This document shows positions 35,163 to 45,550 of a stretch of DNA of 64,000 bases, one piece after another. Made by a program: the position numbers and the translations under genes. Origin of the DNA: Catalinimonas sp038039535 (GTDB taxonomy: Bacteria; Bacteroidota; Bacteroidia; Cytophagales; Cyclobacteriaceae); contig NZ_JBBPHP010000002.1 of the NCBI RefSeq assembly GCF_038039535.1, positions 310,001 through 374,000 of the forward strand. Reading direction: 5' to 3'. How positions within the stretch are numbered: the stretch's first letter is position 1; each line of letters starts with the position of its first letter. Under the pieces are notes generated by a model. The model worked only from the letters and a program-made list of their open reading frames with translations, was not told the DNA's origin and made no database searches.

Positions 35163-38100
35163 TTGAAAAAAAATTTACTATTCTTTATTATCGTATGTTT
35201 CAACTTTTCTGCTGTCTGGGCTCAAAGCAGAGTCATCAGTGGGAGAGTGACTACCGAGATAGGTGATGACGCCCTGCCCGGCGTAAACATCATAGTGCAG
35301 GGAAAAGGTACGGGTACGGTTACTGATATTGATGGTAATTATTCTTTAAATGTTGAGGAGGGTGATGATGCGCTGGTATTTTCATATATCGGTTATCAAA
35401 CCAAAGAAGTCAATATTGGGAATTCTAATACCATTAATGTAGTACTGATAGAAGACAATGCGCAACTGGAAGAAGTCGTTGTTACCGGTTTTCAGGAAGT
35501 AGAACGCAAGCTGTTTACCGGTTCTGCCAGTCGCATAGACATGGCGGAAATCAGAAGCCCCGGCATGGTAGATGCCAGCCGCATGCTGGAAGGGCAGGTA
35601 GCCGGTGTAACGGTAGATAACGTATCCGGTACTTTTGGTACTGCACCTAAAATTCGTATTCGCGGAAACACTTCCATCAATGGAGACAACCAGCCGCTTT
35701 GGGTAGTGGATGGTGTAATTCTGGAAGACCTCACTAATGTAAGCGCTGACGATATCGTTACCGGAGACCCTAACACTGTACTTTCTTCATCCATTGCAGG
35801 GCTTAATCCTGACGATATTGCTTCTTTTGAAGTATTGAGAGATGCTTCTGCCACTGCCCTATATGGTACGCGTGCCAAAAACGGGGTGATCGTCATCACT
35901 ACCAAAAAGGGTAGAAGTGGTGCTTTGCGCGTTAATTATTCAGGCAACTTCTCATTCAGGCTAAGGCCCAGCTACAATCAGTTTGATATCCTTAACTCCG
36001 GCGATGAAATGTCAATCTACCGGGAGATGTACGAGAAAGGAATCGTGGATATCACCACTTCGGTAAGAGCACAAAATTACGGCCCTTTAGGTAAAATGTT
36101 CTCCCTCATCTCTGAGCATCAGATTCCCTGGGGAATCAATGGAACGCTAAATGAAGAGTTTCTCAACCAGTACGAAAATGCCAATACCGACTGGTTTGAT
36201 GTACTCTACAAGGATGTCTCTTTACAGCAGCAGCATTCCGTAAGCCTTACCTCGGGAACAGAAAATTATAACAGCTACTATTCACTCAGCTACCTAGATG
36301 ACAACGGGCAAACTGTAGCTGATAAAGTAAAACGCTTTGCAGGAACGGCACGTAACACCTTTTACTTCTCCGATCGTTTTACGCTGGATACAAAGCTGAA
36401 CGCCAGTTTTCGTCAGCAATCCTTACCGGGTACTACCGACAGGGATTTTGATCCCATTACCGGCAGATTTAAGCGTGACTTTGATATCAACCCCTTCAGT
36501 TATGCAATCAATACCAGCCGTTCCATTCGTCCTTACGACAGCAATGGAGAGTTGGAATACTTCCGCAGAAATTACGCGCCTTTCAACATTCTGGAAGAAC
36601 TTGACCTCAATTATATAGATGTGCGGGTAGCCGATATCTCTGCTCAGGCAGATTTTAATTTTAAGATTCTGGATAAATTAACTTTCCGCAGCACTATGCA
36701 GGGAAGGTATGCCGCTACTAATCGTGAGCATATCATTCATGAGTGGTCTAATCAGGCTGAGGCGTACAGAGCGGACGGCACACAGTATATTCAGGATGCC
36801 AATCAGTTGCTTTATCAGGACCCGGACGAGCCCGGTTCTCAGCCCAAAGTAGTGTTGCCGGAGGGAGGTTTCAACTATCTGGACGAAAGTGATCTCTTGA
36901 ATTTCTATATCAGAAATAGTGTGGAGTGGTCAGAAACCTTCGGTCAGTTACATCAGGTCAATGTGCTGGGAGGGCAGGAGATCAAATATACAGATCGTTC
37001 TTCTCGTAGTGCCGATGGAATCGGAGTAGTGTATGAAAATGGGGGAGTAGTCAATACTGATCCCGACATCATTGAGTTTCTGAATCGTCAGGGCGTAGAT
37101 TTTTATTCACTATCCGAAGATCGTGAGCGCTTTGCCGGTTTGTTTCTCAATGCCGGCTATTCATTCAATGATAAGTATGTGGTGAACGGAACGGTAAGAT
37201 ATGATGGTTCCAACCGACTGGGAAAAAGCCGGTCCGCCAGATACCTGCCTACCTGGAACGTGAGTGGAGCCTGGAACATTGATCAGGAGCGTTTCCTGAA
37301 CCTGCCTTCGGTGATCAGTTATCTGAAACTCAGAGGAACTTACGGCTTGTCAGCCAACCTTGGCCCTGATGTAAGTGCTCTGCTCAATCTTCAGTCGGAT
37401 GTCACCCTTAGACCAACCGACAATGAGTCTTACCTATACATTGAGGACCTGGAAAATCAGAATCTTACCTGGGAGAAGCTTAATGAACTTAATATCGGTA
37501 TAGATTTTGGTTTACTCAACGACCGTATTACCGGTACAATTGATTATTTCAAACGAGATGCTTTTGACCTGATTGGTGTATTACAAACCAGTGGGGTTGG
37601 TGGAGTAGCCTATAAGTTAGGAAACTTTGCCGACCTGAAAGCCAATGGCTTTGAGTTTTCCATCAATACGCTGAACTACCAGGATCAGAATTTCTCCTGG
37701 TCTACCAATTTTAATATTGGTTATACCAAAGATATAGTAACACGTCTGGACTTCGGACCCCGTATTGCCGATGCCATATCTGCCCAGGGTGCTCCCCTGC
37801 TCAATGGCCCAAGAAGAGGTATATATTCCACCAAGTTTGCCGGGCTGGATGCCAGAGGTATTCCTACTTTTTTTGATCTCAATGGTGAGACAGTATACGA
37901 TTATAACCTGCAGGAAAGAGACAGCCTGGAGAAAATATTACAATACGAAGGTCCTTCTGAGCCTCGCGGAGCAGGAGGTCTGACCAATAATCTGCGTTAC
38001 AAGAATTTCTCACTGAACGTATTGTTCTCCTACAAATTCGGATATAAAATCAGGTTGAATGATGCTTTCTACCCTCGTTATACTGACTTCAGTTCTTTCT

Positions 38101-38483
38101 CAAGAACCTTTGTAGATCGCTGGGTAGTACCCGGTGATGAAGAGTTTACCGATATCCCGGTGATTCTGGATCAGCGTATTGTGCAGGGTGATAATACCGC
38201 GCAGTTCAGAAATGCATACGATTTATACAATAAGTCTACCGTAAGAGTAGCAGATGGCAGTTATGTACGGCTTAAGACGGTAAGATTAACTTATAATCTT
38301 CCGAATTCGCTGGCGAGTAAGATAGGAGCAAGGACGGCTACGCTGGGCGTGGAAGGGCAGAACTTATGGTTGGTATATTCTGATGATGCCTTAAACGGTC
38401 AGGATCCGGAGTTTTTCTCCACAGGAGGAGTTGCTTTTCCACAGCCCAGACAGGTGACCTTTACATTAAATGTTGGATTTTAA
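35163..38483 (+). CDS. SusC/RagA-type TonB-linked outer-membrane transporter
   Basis: A 1106-residue outer-membrane transporter. It begins with TTG (no usable ATG in front) and a signal peptide ending SAVWAQ. Residues ~23-105 are the carboxypeptidase-like domain (VISGRVTT; GVNIIVQGKGTGTVTDIDGNYSL), then a TonB-box-like LEEVVVTGF, then a plug with IRIRGNTSINGDNQPLWVVDG and ALYGTRAKNGVIVITTKKG, then the barrel ending in FTLNVGF. It pairs with the following SusD lipoprotein to import a large ligand. First gene of a four-gene operon. Confidence 0.95.
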   Translation: MKKNLLFFIIVCFNFSAVWAQSRVISGRVTTEIGDDALPGVNIIVQGKGTGTVTDIDGNYSLNVEEGDDALVFSYIGYQTKEVNIGNSNTINVVLIEDNAQLEEVVVTGFQEVERKLFTGSASRIDMAEIRSPGMVDASRMLEGQVAGVTVDNVSGTFGTAPKIRIRGNTSINGDNQPLWVVDGVILEDLTNVSADDIVTGDPNTVLSSSIAGLNPDDIASFEVLRDASATALYGTRAKNGVIVITTKKGRSGALRVNYSGNFSFRLRPSYNQFDILNSGDEMSIYREMYEKGIVDITTSVRAQNYGPLGKMFSLISEHQIPWGINGTLNEEFLNQYENANTDWFDVLYKDVSLQQQHSVSLTSGTENYNSYYSLSYLDDNGQTVADKVKRFAGTARNTFYFSDRFTLDTKLNASFRQQSLPGTTDRDFDPITGRFKRDFDINPFSYAINTSRSIRPYDSNGELEYFRRNYAPFNILEELDLNYIDVRVADISAQADFNFKILDKLTFRSTMQGRYAATNREHIIHEWSNQAEAYRADGTQYIQDANQLLYQDPDEPGSQPKVVLPEGGFNYLDESDLLNFYIRNSVEWSETFGQLHQVNVLGGQEIKYTDRSSRSADGIGVVYENGGVVNTDPDIIEFLNRQGVDFYSLSEDRERFAGLFLNAGYSFNDKYVVNGTVRYDGSNRLGKSRSARYLPTWNVSGAWNIDQERFLNLPSVISYLKLRGTYGLSANLGPDVSALLNLQSDVTLRPTDNESYLYIEDLENQNLTWEKLNELNIGIDFGLLNDRITGTIDYFKRDAFDLIGVLQTSGVGGVAYKLGNFADLKANGFEFSINTLNYQDQNFSWSTNFNIGYTKDIVTRLDFGPRIADAISAQGAPLLNGPRRGIYSTKFAGLDARGIPTFFDLNGETVYDYNLQERDSLEKILQYEGPSEPRGAGGLTNNLRYKNFSLNVLFSYKFGYKIRLNDAFYPRYTDFSSFSRTFVDRWVVPGDEEFTDIPVILDQRIVQGDNTAQFRNAYDLYNKSTVRVADGSYVRLKTVRLTYNLPNSLASKIGARTATLGVEGQNLWLVYSDDALNGQDPEFFSTGGVAFPQPRQVTFTLNVGF

Positions 38484-38510
38484 GAGATAATGAGCAGGAT
38501 CAATAAAGAT

Positions 38511-39947
38511 ATGAAAAAACTTATTGGGTTGATGATGCTATTATTTGTGGCTACTTCCTGCGACGATTATCTGGAAGAAACACCGGATAATAGGGTTGAG
38601 CTAAATACCCTGGATAAAGCAGCACAGCTACTTACCAATGCATACTCACAGGGAGGCTATAATTTTGTAGAATGGATGGGAGATATGGTCACCTATACAA
38701 GAGGTACTACCAAGGAAGACCAGCATAATCAGGCGTATCAGTGGCAGGTAGTAGATGAGCTTTTTCAAGATTCACCTACTTATTACTGGAATGAAACCTA
38801 TCAGGCTATAGCGCACGCCAATGAAGTATTAGCAGTAGTAGATGATTTGCCAGGAGAAGATGCTCAGCGCAGAGCGGTTAAAGGTGAGGCACTGCTTACA
38901 AGAGCTTATGGACATTTTATGCTGGTAAATCTATTTGCCGAGCATTATGATGAAGCTACGGCGGCCAATGAGCCGGGTATTCCTTACGTCATGGAGCCTG
39001 AGACAGAGTTTATCAAGCAATACGAAAGACAAAGTGTAAAAGCAGTATACGATAGGGTAGAAGATGATTTGCTACAAGGTTTAGAACTGTTAGACGGCTC
39101 ATTTTATGCCAATTCAGGAAAATACCATTTTACCAGAAATGCTGCCCTTGCTTTTGCTTCCCGCTTTTACCTTTTTAAAGGTGACCTTAACAGTTGCATA
39201 GAATATAGTACTCAGATGCTGGGAGCAAATCCTGATGTGTATGTAAAAGATCTGGCAGCCCTACTGGAAGAAAGAGTAAATACTGAGGACTATGTCAGGT
39301 TGTACACTTCGGCCAATGATCCCAGTAACCTGCTGCTGATGAGGAAGATTACCAACTTCCATCTCACAGTTGGCTACTGGCCTGATGATGAAATTTACAG
39401 CGGAAGGATATTCGGAAACAATCCTTTTGATGCTACCGATCTCAGAGAAGACCCTGCTTATGTCAGAGGGGACAATGGATTAAGCGCCACCCGCTTTGAG
39501 TTTCTTTTTGAAAGAAGCAGCCTTACCTCAGGGGTTGGTTTCAATTACACTATCGTGCTTCCGTTTCGCGGGGAGGAAGTACTATTAAACAGAGCGGAAA
39601 GTTATGCCCGACAGAACAGAGTGAATGAAGCTCTGGCAGATTTGCAGACGCTATGGAATAAAAGGTACGACAGTCCAGTATCACTTACTCTGGAAGAAAT
39701 ACAACAGTATATTGGAGAAAATGATCCTCGCATCGCTTTGCTCATTTATATTGTAGAGATAGAAAGGCCAAAAGAATTTATACACGAAGGCTTGCGCTGG
39801 TTTGACATCAAGCGTTATGATATTCCAGTTACTCATGTATTAGAAAATGGCGCTACCATCACCCTGGAGGCTGAAGATAACAGAAGAGTACTACAGATAC
39901 CGGAAGCAGCGCAGGATGTAGGTGGTTTAGCTCCCAACCCAAGATAA
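38511..39947 (+). CDS. SusD/RagB-type substrate-binding lipoprotein
   Basis: A 478-residue surface lipoprotein. The ATG at 38511 opens the lipoprotein signal MKKLIGLMMLLFVATSC (Cys near 18); the frame also has an ATG at 38490 that would add seven residues. The SusD pattern is seen in CDDYLEETPDNR, in WNETYQAIAHANEVL, in GEALLTRAYGHFMLVNLFAEHY and in the C-terminal FIHEGLRWFDIKRYDI. It forms the lid of the SusC barrel. It lies 27 bases after the susC-like stop. Confidence 0.93.
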   Translation: MKKLIGLMMLLFVATSCDDYLEETPDNRVELNTLDKAAQLLTNAYSQGGYNFVEWMGDMVTYTRGTTKEDQHNQAYQWQVVDELFQDSPTYYWNETYQAIAHANEVLAVVDDLPGEDAQRRAVKGEALLTRAYGHFMLVNLFAEHYDEATAANEPGIPYVMEPETEFIKQYERQSVKAVYDRVEDDLLQGLELLDGSFYANSGKYHFTRNAALAFASRFYLFKGDLNSCIEYSTQMLGANPDVYVKDLAALLEERVNTEDYVRLYTSANDPSNLLLMRKITNFHLTVGYWPDDEIYSGRIFGNNPFDATDLREDPAYVRGDNGLSATRFEFLFERSSLTSGVGFNYTIVLPFRGEEVLLNRAESYARQNRVNEALADLQTLWNKRYDSPVSLTLEEIQQYIGENDPRIALLIYIVEIERPKEFIHEGLRWFDIKRYDIPVTHVLENGATITLEAEDNRRVLQIPEAAQDVGGLAPNPR

Positions 39948-39956
39948 TTTTAAATC

Positions 39957-40820
39957 ATGAAAAGTATACATTATAAAGCCCTGATTTCTTTGCTGATGGT
40001 ACTGGCTTCTGCCTGTTATCAGGAAGATCCGGTAGAGAAAGAAATCACCCAGGTAGAAGCCTCAAACGACCCACTGGATCAGTTGATTCAAACCCGGTTT
40101 GTAGAAGAGTATGGAGTTGCAGTACGCTATCGCTTTGTAGACCGTTATGTAGATCCTACAAAAAGAGTCTCGCCTCCCCGAAAAGAACTGGTAGAACCGG
40201 TGCTTGACTTTCTTACCCGCTTCTGGATAGAGCCCTATATTCAGGTAGACAATGGTGAAGAATTTTTCAAGAACCATGTACCTGCCGAGATTATCCTGAT
40301 AGGCTCTTTTATTTTTAACGATGATGGTACGGTAACTTTAGGTACTGCCGATTCAGGGGCGAGAATCACTTTGACAGAGATCAACAACATAGATGAAGAA
40401 AACCCGGACTGGGTGCTCCGTCAGTTAGGAACCATTTATCATGAGTTTGCCCACATTATACATCAGCGCTATAATCTTCCGCCGAACTTTCAGCAGGTTT
40501 CTCCTCAGGGGTATACTTCTCCCGGCTCATGGTTTAACCTCACTGATGAAGAGGCCTTAAGACGTGGATTCGTATCCCCCTATGGCACCAGCTCTTTCAA
40601 TGAAGATTATGCAGAACTCGTAGCGCATATTCTTTTTGAGCCGGATTTTTATGAAATGTTTATCAACGAAGAAGAAGACTGTACGGATGTGGCATGTGTG
40701 GAAAGAAACGAAGGGAAAGCACTGATTCGTCGTAAGTATAACATGATTTTGGACCATTATGAGCAAAATACAGAGGTAGATCTTTTGGAGGTCAGAGAAA
40801 TCATTCAAGCCAGACTTTGA
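39957..40820 (+). CDS. substrate-import-associated zinc metallohydrolase lipoprotein
   Basis: A 287-residue lipoprotein (signal ending VLASAC, Cys20). The zinc motif HEFAH is at residues 162-166 in GTIYHEFAHIIHQ, and a later Glu-rich helix NEDYAELVAHILF likely gives the third ligand. This is the family of HExxH lipoproteins coupled to SusC/SusD genes (TIGR04549 type). It may cut a protein or peptide ligand at the cell surface. It starts nine bases after SusD and ends one base before the DUF4302 gene. Confidence 0.85.
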   Translation: MKSIHYKALISLLMVLASACYQEDPVEKEITQVEASNDPLDQLIQTRFVEEYGVAVRYRFVDRYVDPTKRVSPPRKELVEPVLDFLTRFWIEPYIQVDNGEEFFKNHVPAEIILIGSFIFNDDGTVTLGTADSGARITLTEINNIDEENPDWVLRQLGTIYHEFAHIIHQRYNLPPNFQQVSPQGYTSPGSWFNLTDEEALRRGFVSPYGTSSFNEDYAELVAHILFEPDFYEMFINEEEDCTDVACVERNEGKALIRRKYNMILDHYEQNTEVDLLEVREIIQARL

Positions 40821-40821
40821 T

Positions 40822-42168
40822 ATGAAGAGAATAATATGGGCTTTTAGCCTTATGGGCTTGCTAATAGCTTGCCAGAACGATGACAATGTATTTGATACCA
40901 GTGCAGATGAGCGGGCTGCTGAGGCTATCGCAAATCTGAAATCTCAGCTTACCGCTCCTGCTGAGGGTTGGTTGCTGCGTTACAAGCCTGAAAACGAATC
41001 TGGTAGCTACTATGTCCTGCTGAATTTTGACGAAGAAAATAATGTACGTATCAGAACGGATTTTGGCGTGAATGATGGAGAGTTTTATGACCAGACCATT
41101 ACTTACAGGATTGATAACTCGCTCGGACTGGAACTGATCTTTGAAAACTATTCGTTCTTCAGCTTCCTTTTTGAGCAGGAAGGCGCTACTTTTCTGGCAG
41201 AGTATGAGTTTAATTATGTCAATGAGACTCCCGATGGAGCATTGGTTTTTAGAAGCAAGACAGATCCTTCATCACCCACCACTCTGGTTTTTGAACCCGC
41301 CATCGGGAATGAAGAAGCAAATTTGTTGGGAAAAGAATTGTCCAACAATTTGAATATGCTCTCAGAAAATGCTCTGGCCAGATTTGCAACCTCTTACCGC
41401 CTCAGCTATACGAATCGTGATATCGTAATCTATCTGACTTTTGAGAGTTTCCTGCGTACTATCAACTTTACTTTTATTTCGCCCGATGGTTCTGAAGAAG
41501 GACAGGAGCTTGAATTTGCTACTTCTTATATTGTTGAGAACGACAAAATTATTTTTGACCAAGCTTTTTCAGGCAATTATTTTGGGCAGGAAGTTTCTAT
41601 CCCCAGCATCAGTTTTGGCGAACTTACTGAGGCTAGTCTGACAGTTTGTGATGAAACTGTATCAGTAAATGAGTATACCGCTTCAATTAATTCATCGCCC
41701 GCTGTACTTGAGAATGCGATCTTTGATCCTAATGGAGCAAACTTGTTTGATAAAGCTGAGTTCTTCTTTAGTGTCAATCAGAACATTTTTGATGAAAATG
41801 GATCACTCGGTTCCCAGATAGTGGAAGATGTTGAAGGTTCTCTTGCCATGATTTTATATTATGATCAAACACCATCTGACCCTTTTTATGCTCTGGGCTT
41901 TTTTATTGTAAATGAAAGTGGCACTGTCACCCGTGCGCTGAGAGAATTTACGCCCAACCTTCAGGGTAACCAGCTTCAGCTTGAGTATGCTGATGATTTT
42001 ACGGTATTACAGGATACTACGGGTACGTTCAATGAAGCGAATGTAGATAAATACCTGAATTGGTTTAATGAGGGAGAGGGGGTACGTATCTACAAAGTTG
42101 AGGACAATGTATACGAATTTTACAATACCTGTAATGGTATGAGCTTCGTATTCTTGTACAATGAATAG
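40822..42168 (+). CDS. DUF4302 lipoprotein
   Basis: A 448-residue lipoprotein (MGLLIAC at ~11-17). The N-terminal mature part carries the DUF4302 pattern: ADERAAEAIANLKSQLTAPAEGWLL, YYVLLNFDEENNVRIRTD and LELIFENYSFFSFL. The rest is beta-rich, ending EFYNTCNGMSFVFLYNE. Function is unknown, but DUF4302 genes are typical last members of SusC/SusD/HExxH operons. Tight spacing (one base) with the upstream gene supports cotranscription. Confidence 0.85.
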   Translation: MKRIIWAFSLMGLLIACQNDDNVFDTSADERAAEAIANLKSQLTAPAEGWLLRYKPENESGSYYVLLNFDEENNVRIRTDFGVNDGEFYDQTITYRIDNSLGLELIFENYSFFSFLFEQEGATFLAEYEFNYVNETPDGALVFRSKTDPSSPTTLVFEPAIGNEEANLLGKELSNNLNMLSENALARFATSYRLSYTNRDIVIYLTFESFLRTINFTFISPDGSEEGQELEFATSYIVENDKIIFDQAFSGNYFGQEVSIPSISFGELTEASLTVCDETVSVNEYTASINSSPAVLENAIFDPNGANLFDKAEFFFSVNQNIFDENGSLGSQIVEDVEGSLAMILYYDQTPSDPFYALGFFIVNESGTVTRALREFTPNLQGNQLQLEYADDFTVLQDTTGTFNEANVDKYLNWFNEGEGVRIYKVEDNVYEFYNTCNGMSFVFLYNE

Positions 42169-42171
42169 TCT

Positions 42172-43323
42172 TCAAGGCAAACGTAACTGTTTAATGCAGA
42201 CTGCTGCCGGAATGTGAGCTTCATTTCCGGTGGGACTTAGTTTTCCGCTATTTGCATCTCTTTTGAAGACAACTACATTATCGTTATCACGGTTGGCTAC
42301 AAACACAAACTCACCCTGGCTATCCATGCAAAAATTTCTGGGGTGAGCGCCCCCCGAGCCTTCGTGGCCTACATAGGATAACTTTCCGGTATCAGCATCA
42401 ATGGCATAGATGACAATGCTGTCGTGTCCACGATTGGATGCATATACATATTTTCCGTCAGGAGATACGTGAATATCTGCCGTAGTATTGTTTTGAACTT
42501 GCGTACCTTCAGGTAAGGTAGGCACGCGATCCACTGCTTTCAAAGCTCCTGTTTTTTCATCTACCGAATAAACTGCAATTGTGGAGGATAACTCTTCAAT
42601 AGAAAACGCTAATTTTCCGTTAGGGTGTAGCGTAAAGTGTCTTGGCCCGGCTCCGGGTGTACTGGCTGCGTAAGCTTGTTGAGCAGGCTTTATCTCACCT
42701 GATTTACGCTCAGGCTGGTAGATCATAACCTTATCAATTCCCAGGTCAGAGGCATATAAGAAATCTCCGTTTTCAGAAGGGATAATGGAATGCATATGCG
42801 GGGCTTGCTGGCGATTTTGGTTTACACTGCTTCCCTCGTGTTGAATCACATCAGTCGCCATACCCAGACTTCCATCGGGGTTAAGCGGATATACGGCTAG
42901 ATTGCCACCCCCGTAGTTAGAGACATACGCCAGCTTACCTTTAGGATCTATGCTTATATGACAAGGGCCTGCTCCATGCGAAGATTGTTCATTAAGCTTG
43001 CTGAGCTTACCGCTCTTAGGATCAATACGAAAAGCAGTGACGGTACCATTTTTATCATCCTCAGTCATACCCTCCCGGTATACAGCATAAAGAAATTTTC
43101 CATTAGGATGGATTGCCAGAAATGAAGGACTTTGTTTATCTTCTAAGGTTTGTAGTTCGCTTAGCTTTCCACTGGTCCTGTCAAATTCCATTACGTAAAT
43201 GCCTTTGCTTCCCCGGTCTGAGTATGTGCCTACATATAAGCGTTCTTTGGTAGGAGTCTGTGCTTTTAATAAAAAGCACATGAACATCAAAAGACTAAGC
43301 AGAAGAGTATGTTTGATTTTCAT
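42172..43323 (-). CDS. lactonase-family beta-propeller (6-phosphogluconolactonase-like), exported
   Basis: A 383-residue protein with a signal peptide (MKIKHTLLLSLLMFMCFLLKAQ split). The mature chain has the seven-bladed lactonase pattern: LYVGTYSDRGSKGIYVMEFD, FLAIHPNGKFLYAVY, GAGPCHISIDPKGKLAYVSNYGGGN, HMHSIIPSENGDFLYASDLG, GPRHFTLHPNGKLAFSIEE and GAHPRNFCMDSQGEFVFVANRDNDN. The cytosolic relatives hydrolyse 6-phosphogluconolactone; export suggests a different lactone substrate. It is convergent with the DUF4302 gene, three bases apart. Confidence 0.85.
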   Translation of the reverse strand: MKIKHTLLLSLLMFMCFLLKAQTPTKERLYVGTYSDRGSKGIYVMEFDRTSGKLSELQTLEDKQSPSFLAIHPNGKFLYAVYREGMTEDDKNGTVTAFRIDPKSGKLSKLNEQSSHGAGPCHISIDPKGKLAYVSNYGGGNLAVYPLNPDGSLGMATDVIQHEGSSVNQNRQQAPHMHSIIPSENGDFLYASDLGIDKVMIYQPERKSGEIKPAQQAYAASTPGAGPRHFTLHPNGKLAFSIEELSSTIAVYSVDEKTGALKAVDRVPTLPEGTQVQNNTTADIHVSPDGKYVYASNRGHDSIVIYAIDADTGKLSYVGHEGSGGAHPRNFCMDSQGEFVFVANRDNDNVVVFKRDANSGKLSPTGNEAHIPAAVCIKQLRLP

Positions 43324-43412
43324 AGGTTGTGGTGTTGATTATCTCAAAATGCAAAGCAGATGCATATTAGACAAGCAGAATGAAAAATAATAGCAGTTTG
43401 AGTATTAAGGTT

Positions 43413-43436
43413 ATGTTCAACCTATAGATTGAACAT
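43413..43436 (-). terminator. possible hairpin after the OmpA/PD40 gene
   Basis: An 8-bp inverted repeat ATGTTCAA/TTGAACAT (43413-43420, 43429-43436) lies ten bases past the stop at 43446 on the minus strand. It has no T run, so termination is doubtful. Confidence 0.35.
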
Positions 43437-43445
43437 CCCTTGCTA

Positions 43446-45407
43446 TCAGCGTATAATGTTAAATTCTACCCTACGATTTAATTGCTTATCCTTTTCAGTT
43501 TTTTCTTCAACGATTGGCTTAGCACTACCGTAACCAATAGCCTCAATACGGCTGGCATCCAACTTTCCAAATTCCACTAGATACTCTTTGATTGCATTTG
43601 CACGTCTTTGAGAAAGATCCAAGTTAAGATCAGGATCACCATCGGAGTCGGTATGCCCTTCAATTTTAAGCTTAAAATCAGGGTTATCCAGCAGGAAGTC
43701 TATGATTTTGTCCAGGTCAGCAAACATAGAGGTTTTGAGCTCAGCCTTTCCATTGTCAAACTTCATGTTTTCAAACTTGAGGCGGCTGCTGACCGAAGCG
43801 ACTTTGCGATGTATTTCTTTGTCACCATCCAGAAAGAAAATCTCTTCCAAACGGAAAAATTCATCTCCCTGAATGATAATCAGGTAATTGTTATTATTGA
43901 TCAGTTGGAACTCAAAGGAGCCATCCGGTTTAAGGAACTTAGGCGCTACTTCTATACCATTATCCAAATCTATGATAGACACAATACCATTGGAAAAAGG
44001 CTTACCGGTTTCTTCATTGCGCAGCGAACCTTTAAGGTTTGTGGTCGCCAGAGGCTGCGCTTCCATAGGCAGTGGAAATGAATAAAGATCAAGGTTAGCC
44101 ATCTTATCCTCCACTGAACGTGCGTAATACAGATTTTGGGATTGAGCATCTATCGTAAAATAGAACTCACTGCCTTGACCATTCACCAGAGGTCCAATAT
44201 TCTTGGGTTCTCCCCAGATATTATCCAGCCGGTTGGATTTGTAGATGTCAAATTCTCCAAAGTTGAGCAGGTGCCCATTGGAGCTAAAGTAAAAAACATG
44301 GTGCCCGGGATGATAGAAGGGGCTTACTTCGCTACCTCTGGTATTGATAATTGGCCCCATATTTTGTGGGATAGACCAGAAGCCAGTTTTGTCTTTATGG
44401 GTAAAATAGATGTCTGTCATTCCAAATCCCCCCGGTCTGTCAGAAGCGAAGAATAAGGTATCTCCGCTATGTGAAAAGGAAGGGTGTGAATCCCAGTAAA
44501 TACTGTTGATGGCTTTCCCGAGATTTTGAGCGGTGCTCCAGGTGCCATCTTCCTGCATATTGCTCACGTAGAGGTCGCAGCTTCCGACACCATCCGGTGA
44601 GCTACAACGCGTGAAAACTAGCTTATCTCCCTTAGGGCTAATGGTCGCTGAGCCTTCGTTGTAAGGTGAATTAACCGGAGTAAGGGGTTCTGCAGGCGTC
44701 CAGAAGCCGCTTTCATTTCGGCTAAACATCAGGTCTTCATTTTCCCTTTCTTTTAGCCCCTGTTTAATGATATTCCTTTTGGAAGTAAAGAACATTACCG
44801 AATTATCGGGGCTTAATGCCGGTCCATAATCTCCTGCTCTGGAGTTAATTTCCTGCCCCATGTTGATGTACACACCCTGAGGAGGACGCAGTGTATCTAT
44901 TTCTTTACGGTACTCAACCAGTTCGTAATAATATTTGAGAGGAACATAATCGTCTTTATTATCCACTGGCAGCTTATTCATCTCATCTTTTACCAGCCCA
45001 AGCTCCATACCGTCCCGGTAATGTTTTAAGACTAACTTGTATAATTGAATGGCTGCCAGTGTGTCACCCTTTTCTTCTTCCAAAGCTGCCAACTGCCAGA
45101 GAAGTTGATTATCTCTAAAAAAATTCTCTATACCGAATTGGCTTACGTACTCATATAATAAAGGATAAAGCTCATTTTTATTTTTGGCATTACTGTACTT
45201 CTGGATTGCCTGTAAATCTTGCTTGTCCGAGTAATAAGGTATCCGGTTAATATTAGGAAAAGAGATAAGTTTGCGGATTCTTTTTTGTTGGGCAATAGCA
45301 CTGCTATCCTCCAGGCTTAAGCTTTCACTTACCGCCCGAAGCTGCGAATGTGCTTTCACGATTGTGAAACAAAAAAGCACTGTACAAATGAAAAGTCTTA
45401 ATACCAT
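43446..45407 (-). CDS. OmpA-family protein with TPR and PD40 repeats
   Basis: A 653-residue envelope protein with a signal peptide (LRLFICTVLFCFTIVKAHSQ). The N-terminal ~190 residues are helical and TPR-like (EEEKGDTLAAIQLYKLVLKHY), followed by several PD40/WD40-like repeats (ALSPDNSVMFFTSKRN; TISPKGDKLVFTRCS; SFSHSGDTLFFASDRPGGFGMTDIY), a short carboxypeptidase-like beta domain (~460-530) and a C-terminal OmpA peptidoglycan-binding domain (IEGHTDSDGDPDLNLDLSQRR; GYGSAKPI). PorE of the type IX system has this architecture, but many paralogues exist, so it is only named by domains. Confidence 0.88.
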   Translation of the reverse strand: MVLRLFICTVLFCFTIVKAHSQLRAVSESLSLEDSSAIAQQKRIRKLISFPNINRIPYYSDKQDLQAIQKYSNAKNKNELYPLLYEYVSQFGIENFFRDNQLLWQLAALEEEKGDTLAAIQLYKLVLKHYRDGMELGLVKDEMNKLPVDNKDDYVPLKYYYELVEYRKEIDTLRPPQGVYINMGQEINSRAGDYGPALSPDNSVMFFTSKRNIIKQGLKERENEDLMFSRNESGFWTPAEPLTPVNSPYNEGSATISPKGDKLVFTRCSSPDGVGSCDLYVSNMQEDGTWSTAQNLGKAINSIYWDSHPSFSHSGDTLFFASDRPGGFGMTDIYFTHKDKTGFWSIPQNMGPIINTRGSEVSPFYHPGHHVFYFSSNGHLLNFGEFDIYKSNRLDNIWGEPKNIGPLVNGQGSEFYFTIDAQSQNLYYARSVEDKMANLDLYSFPLPMEAQPLATTNLKGSLRNEETGKPFSNGIVSIIDLDNGIEVAPKFLKPDGSFEFQLINNNNYLIIIQGDEFFRLEEIFFLDGDKEIHRKVASVSSRLKFENMKFDNGKAELKTSMFADLDKIIDFLLDNPDFKLKIEGHTDSDGDPDLNLDLSQRRANAIKEYLVEFGKLDASRIEAIGYGSAKPIVEEKTEKDKQLNRRVEFNIIR

Positions 45408-45550
45408 CTAGCCTGCAAATTCTGACAACATGCTTTTAGGAACAATTAAAAGCCAAATTAATTTCAATTTGTAAGAATGCAGCATGTTTTCAAGTGGAAC
45501 TGCTTATATTTTACTAGGTTAGATAAGCCTTTATTGCTATTTGGCCTCAA

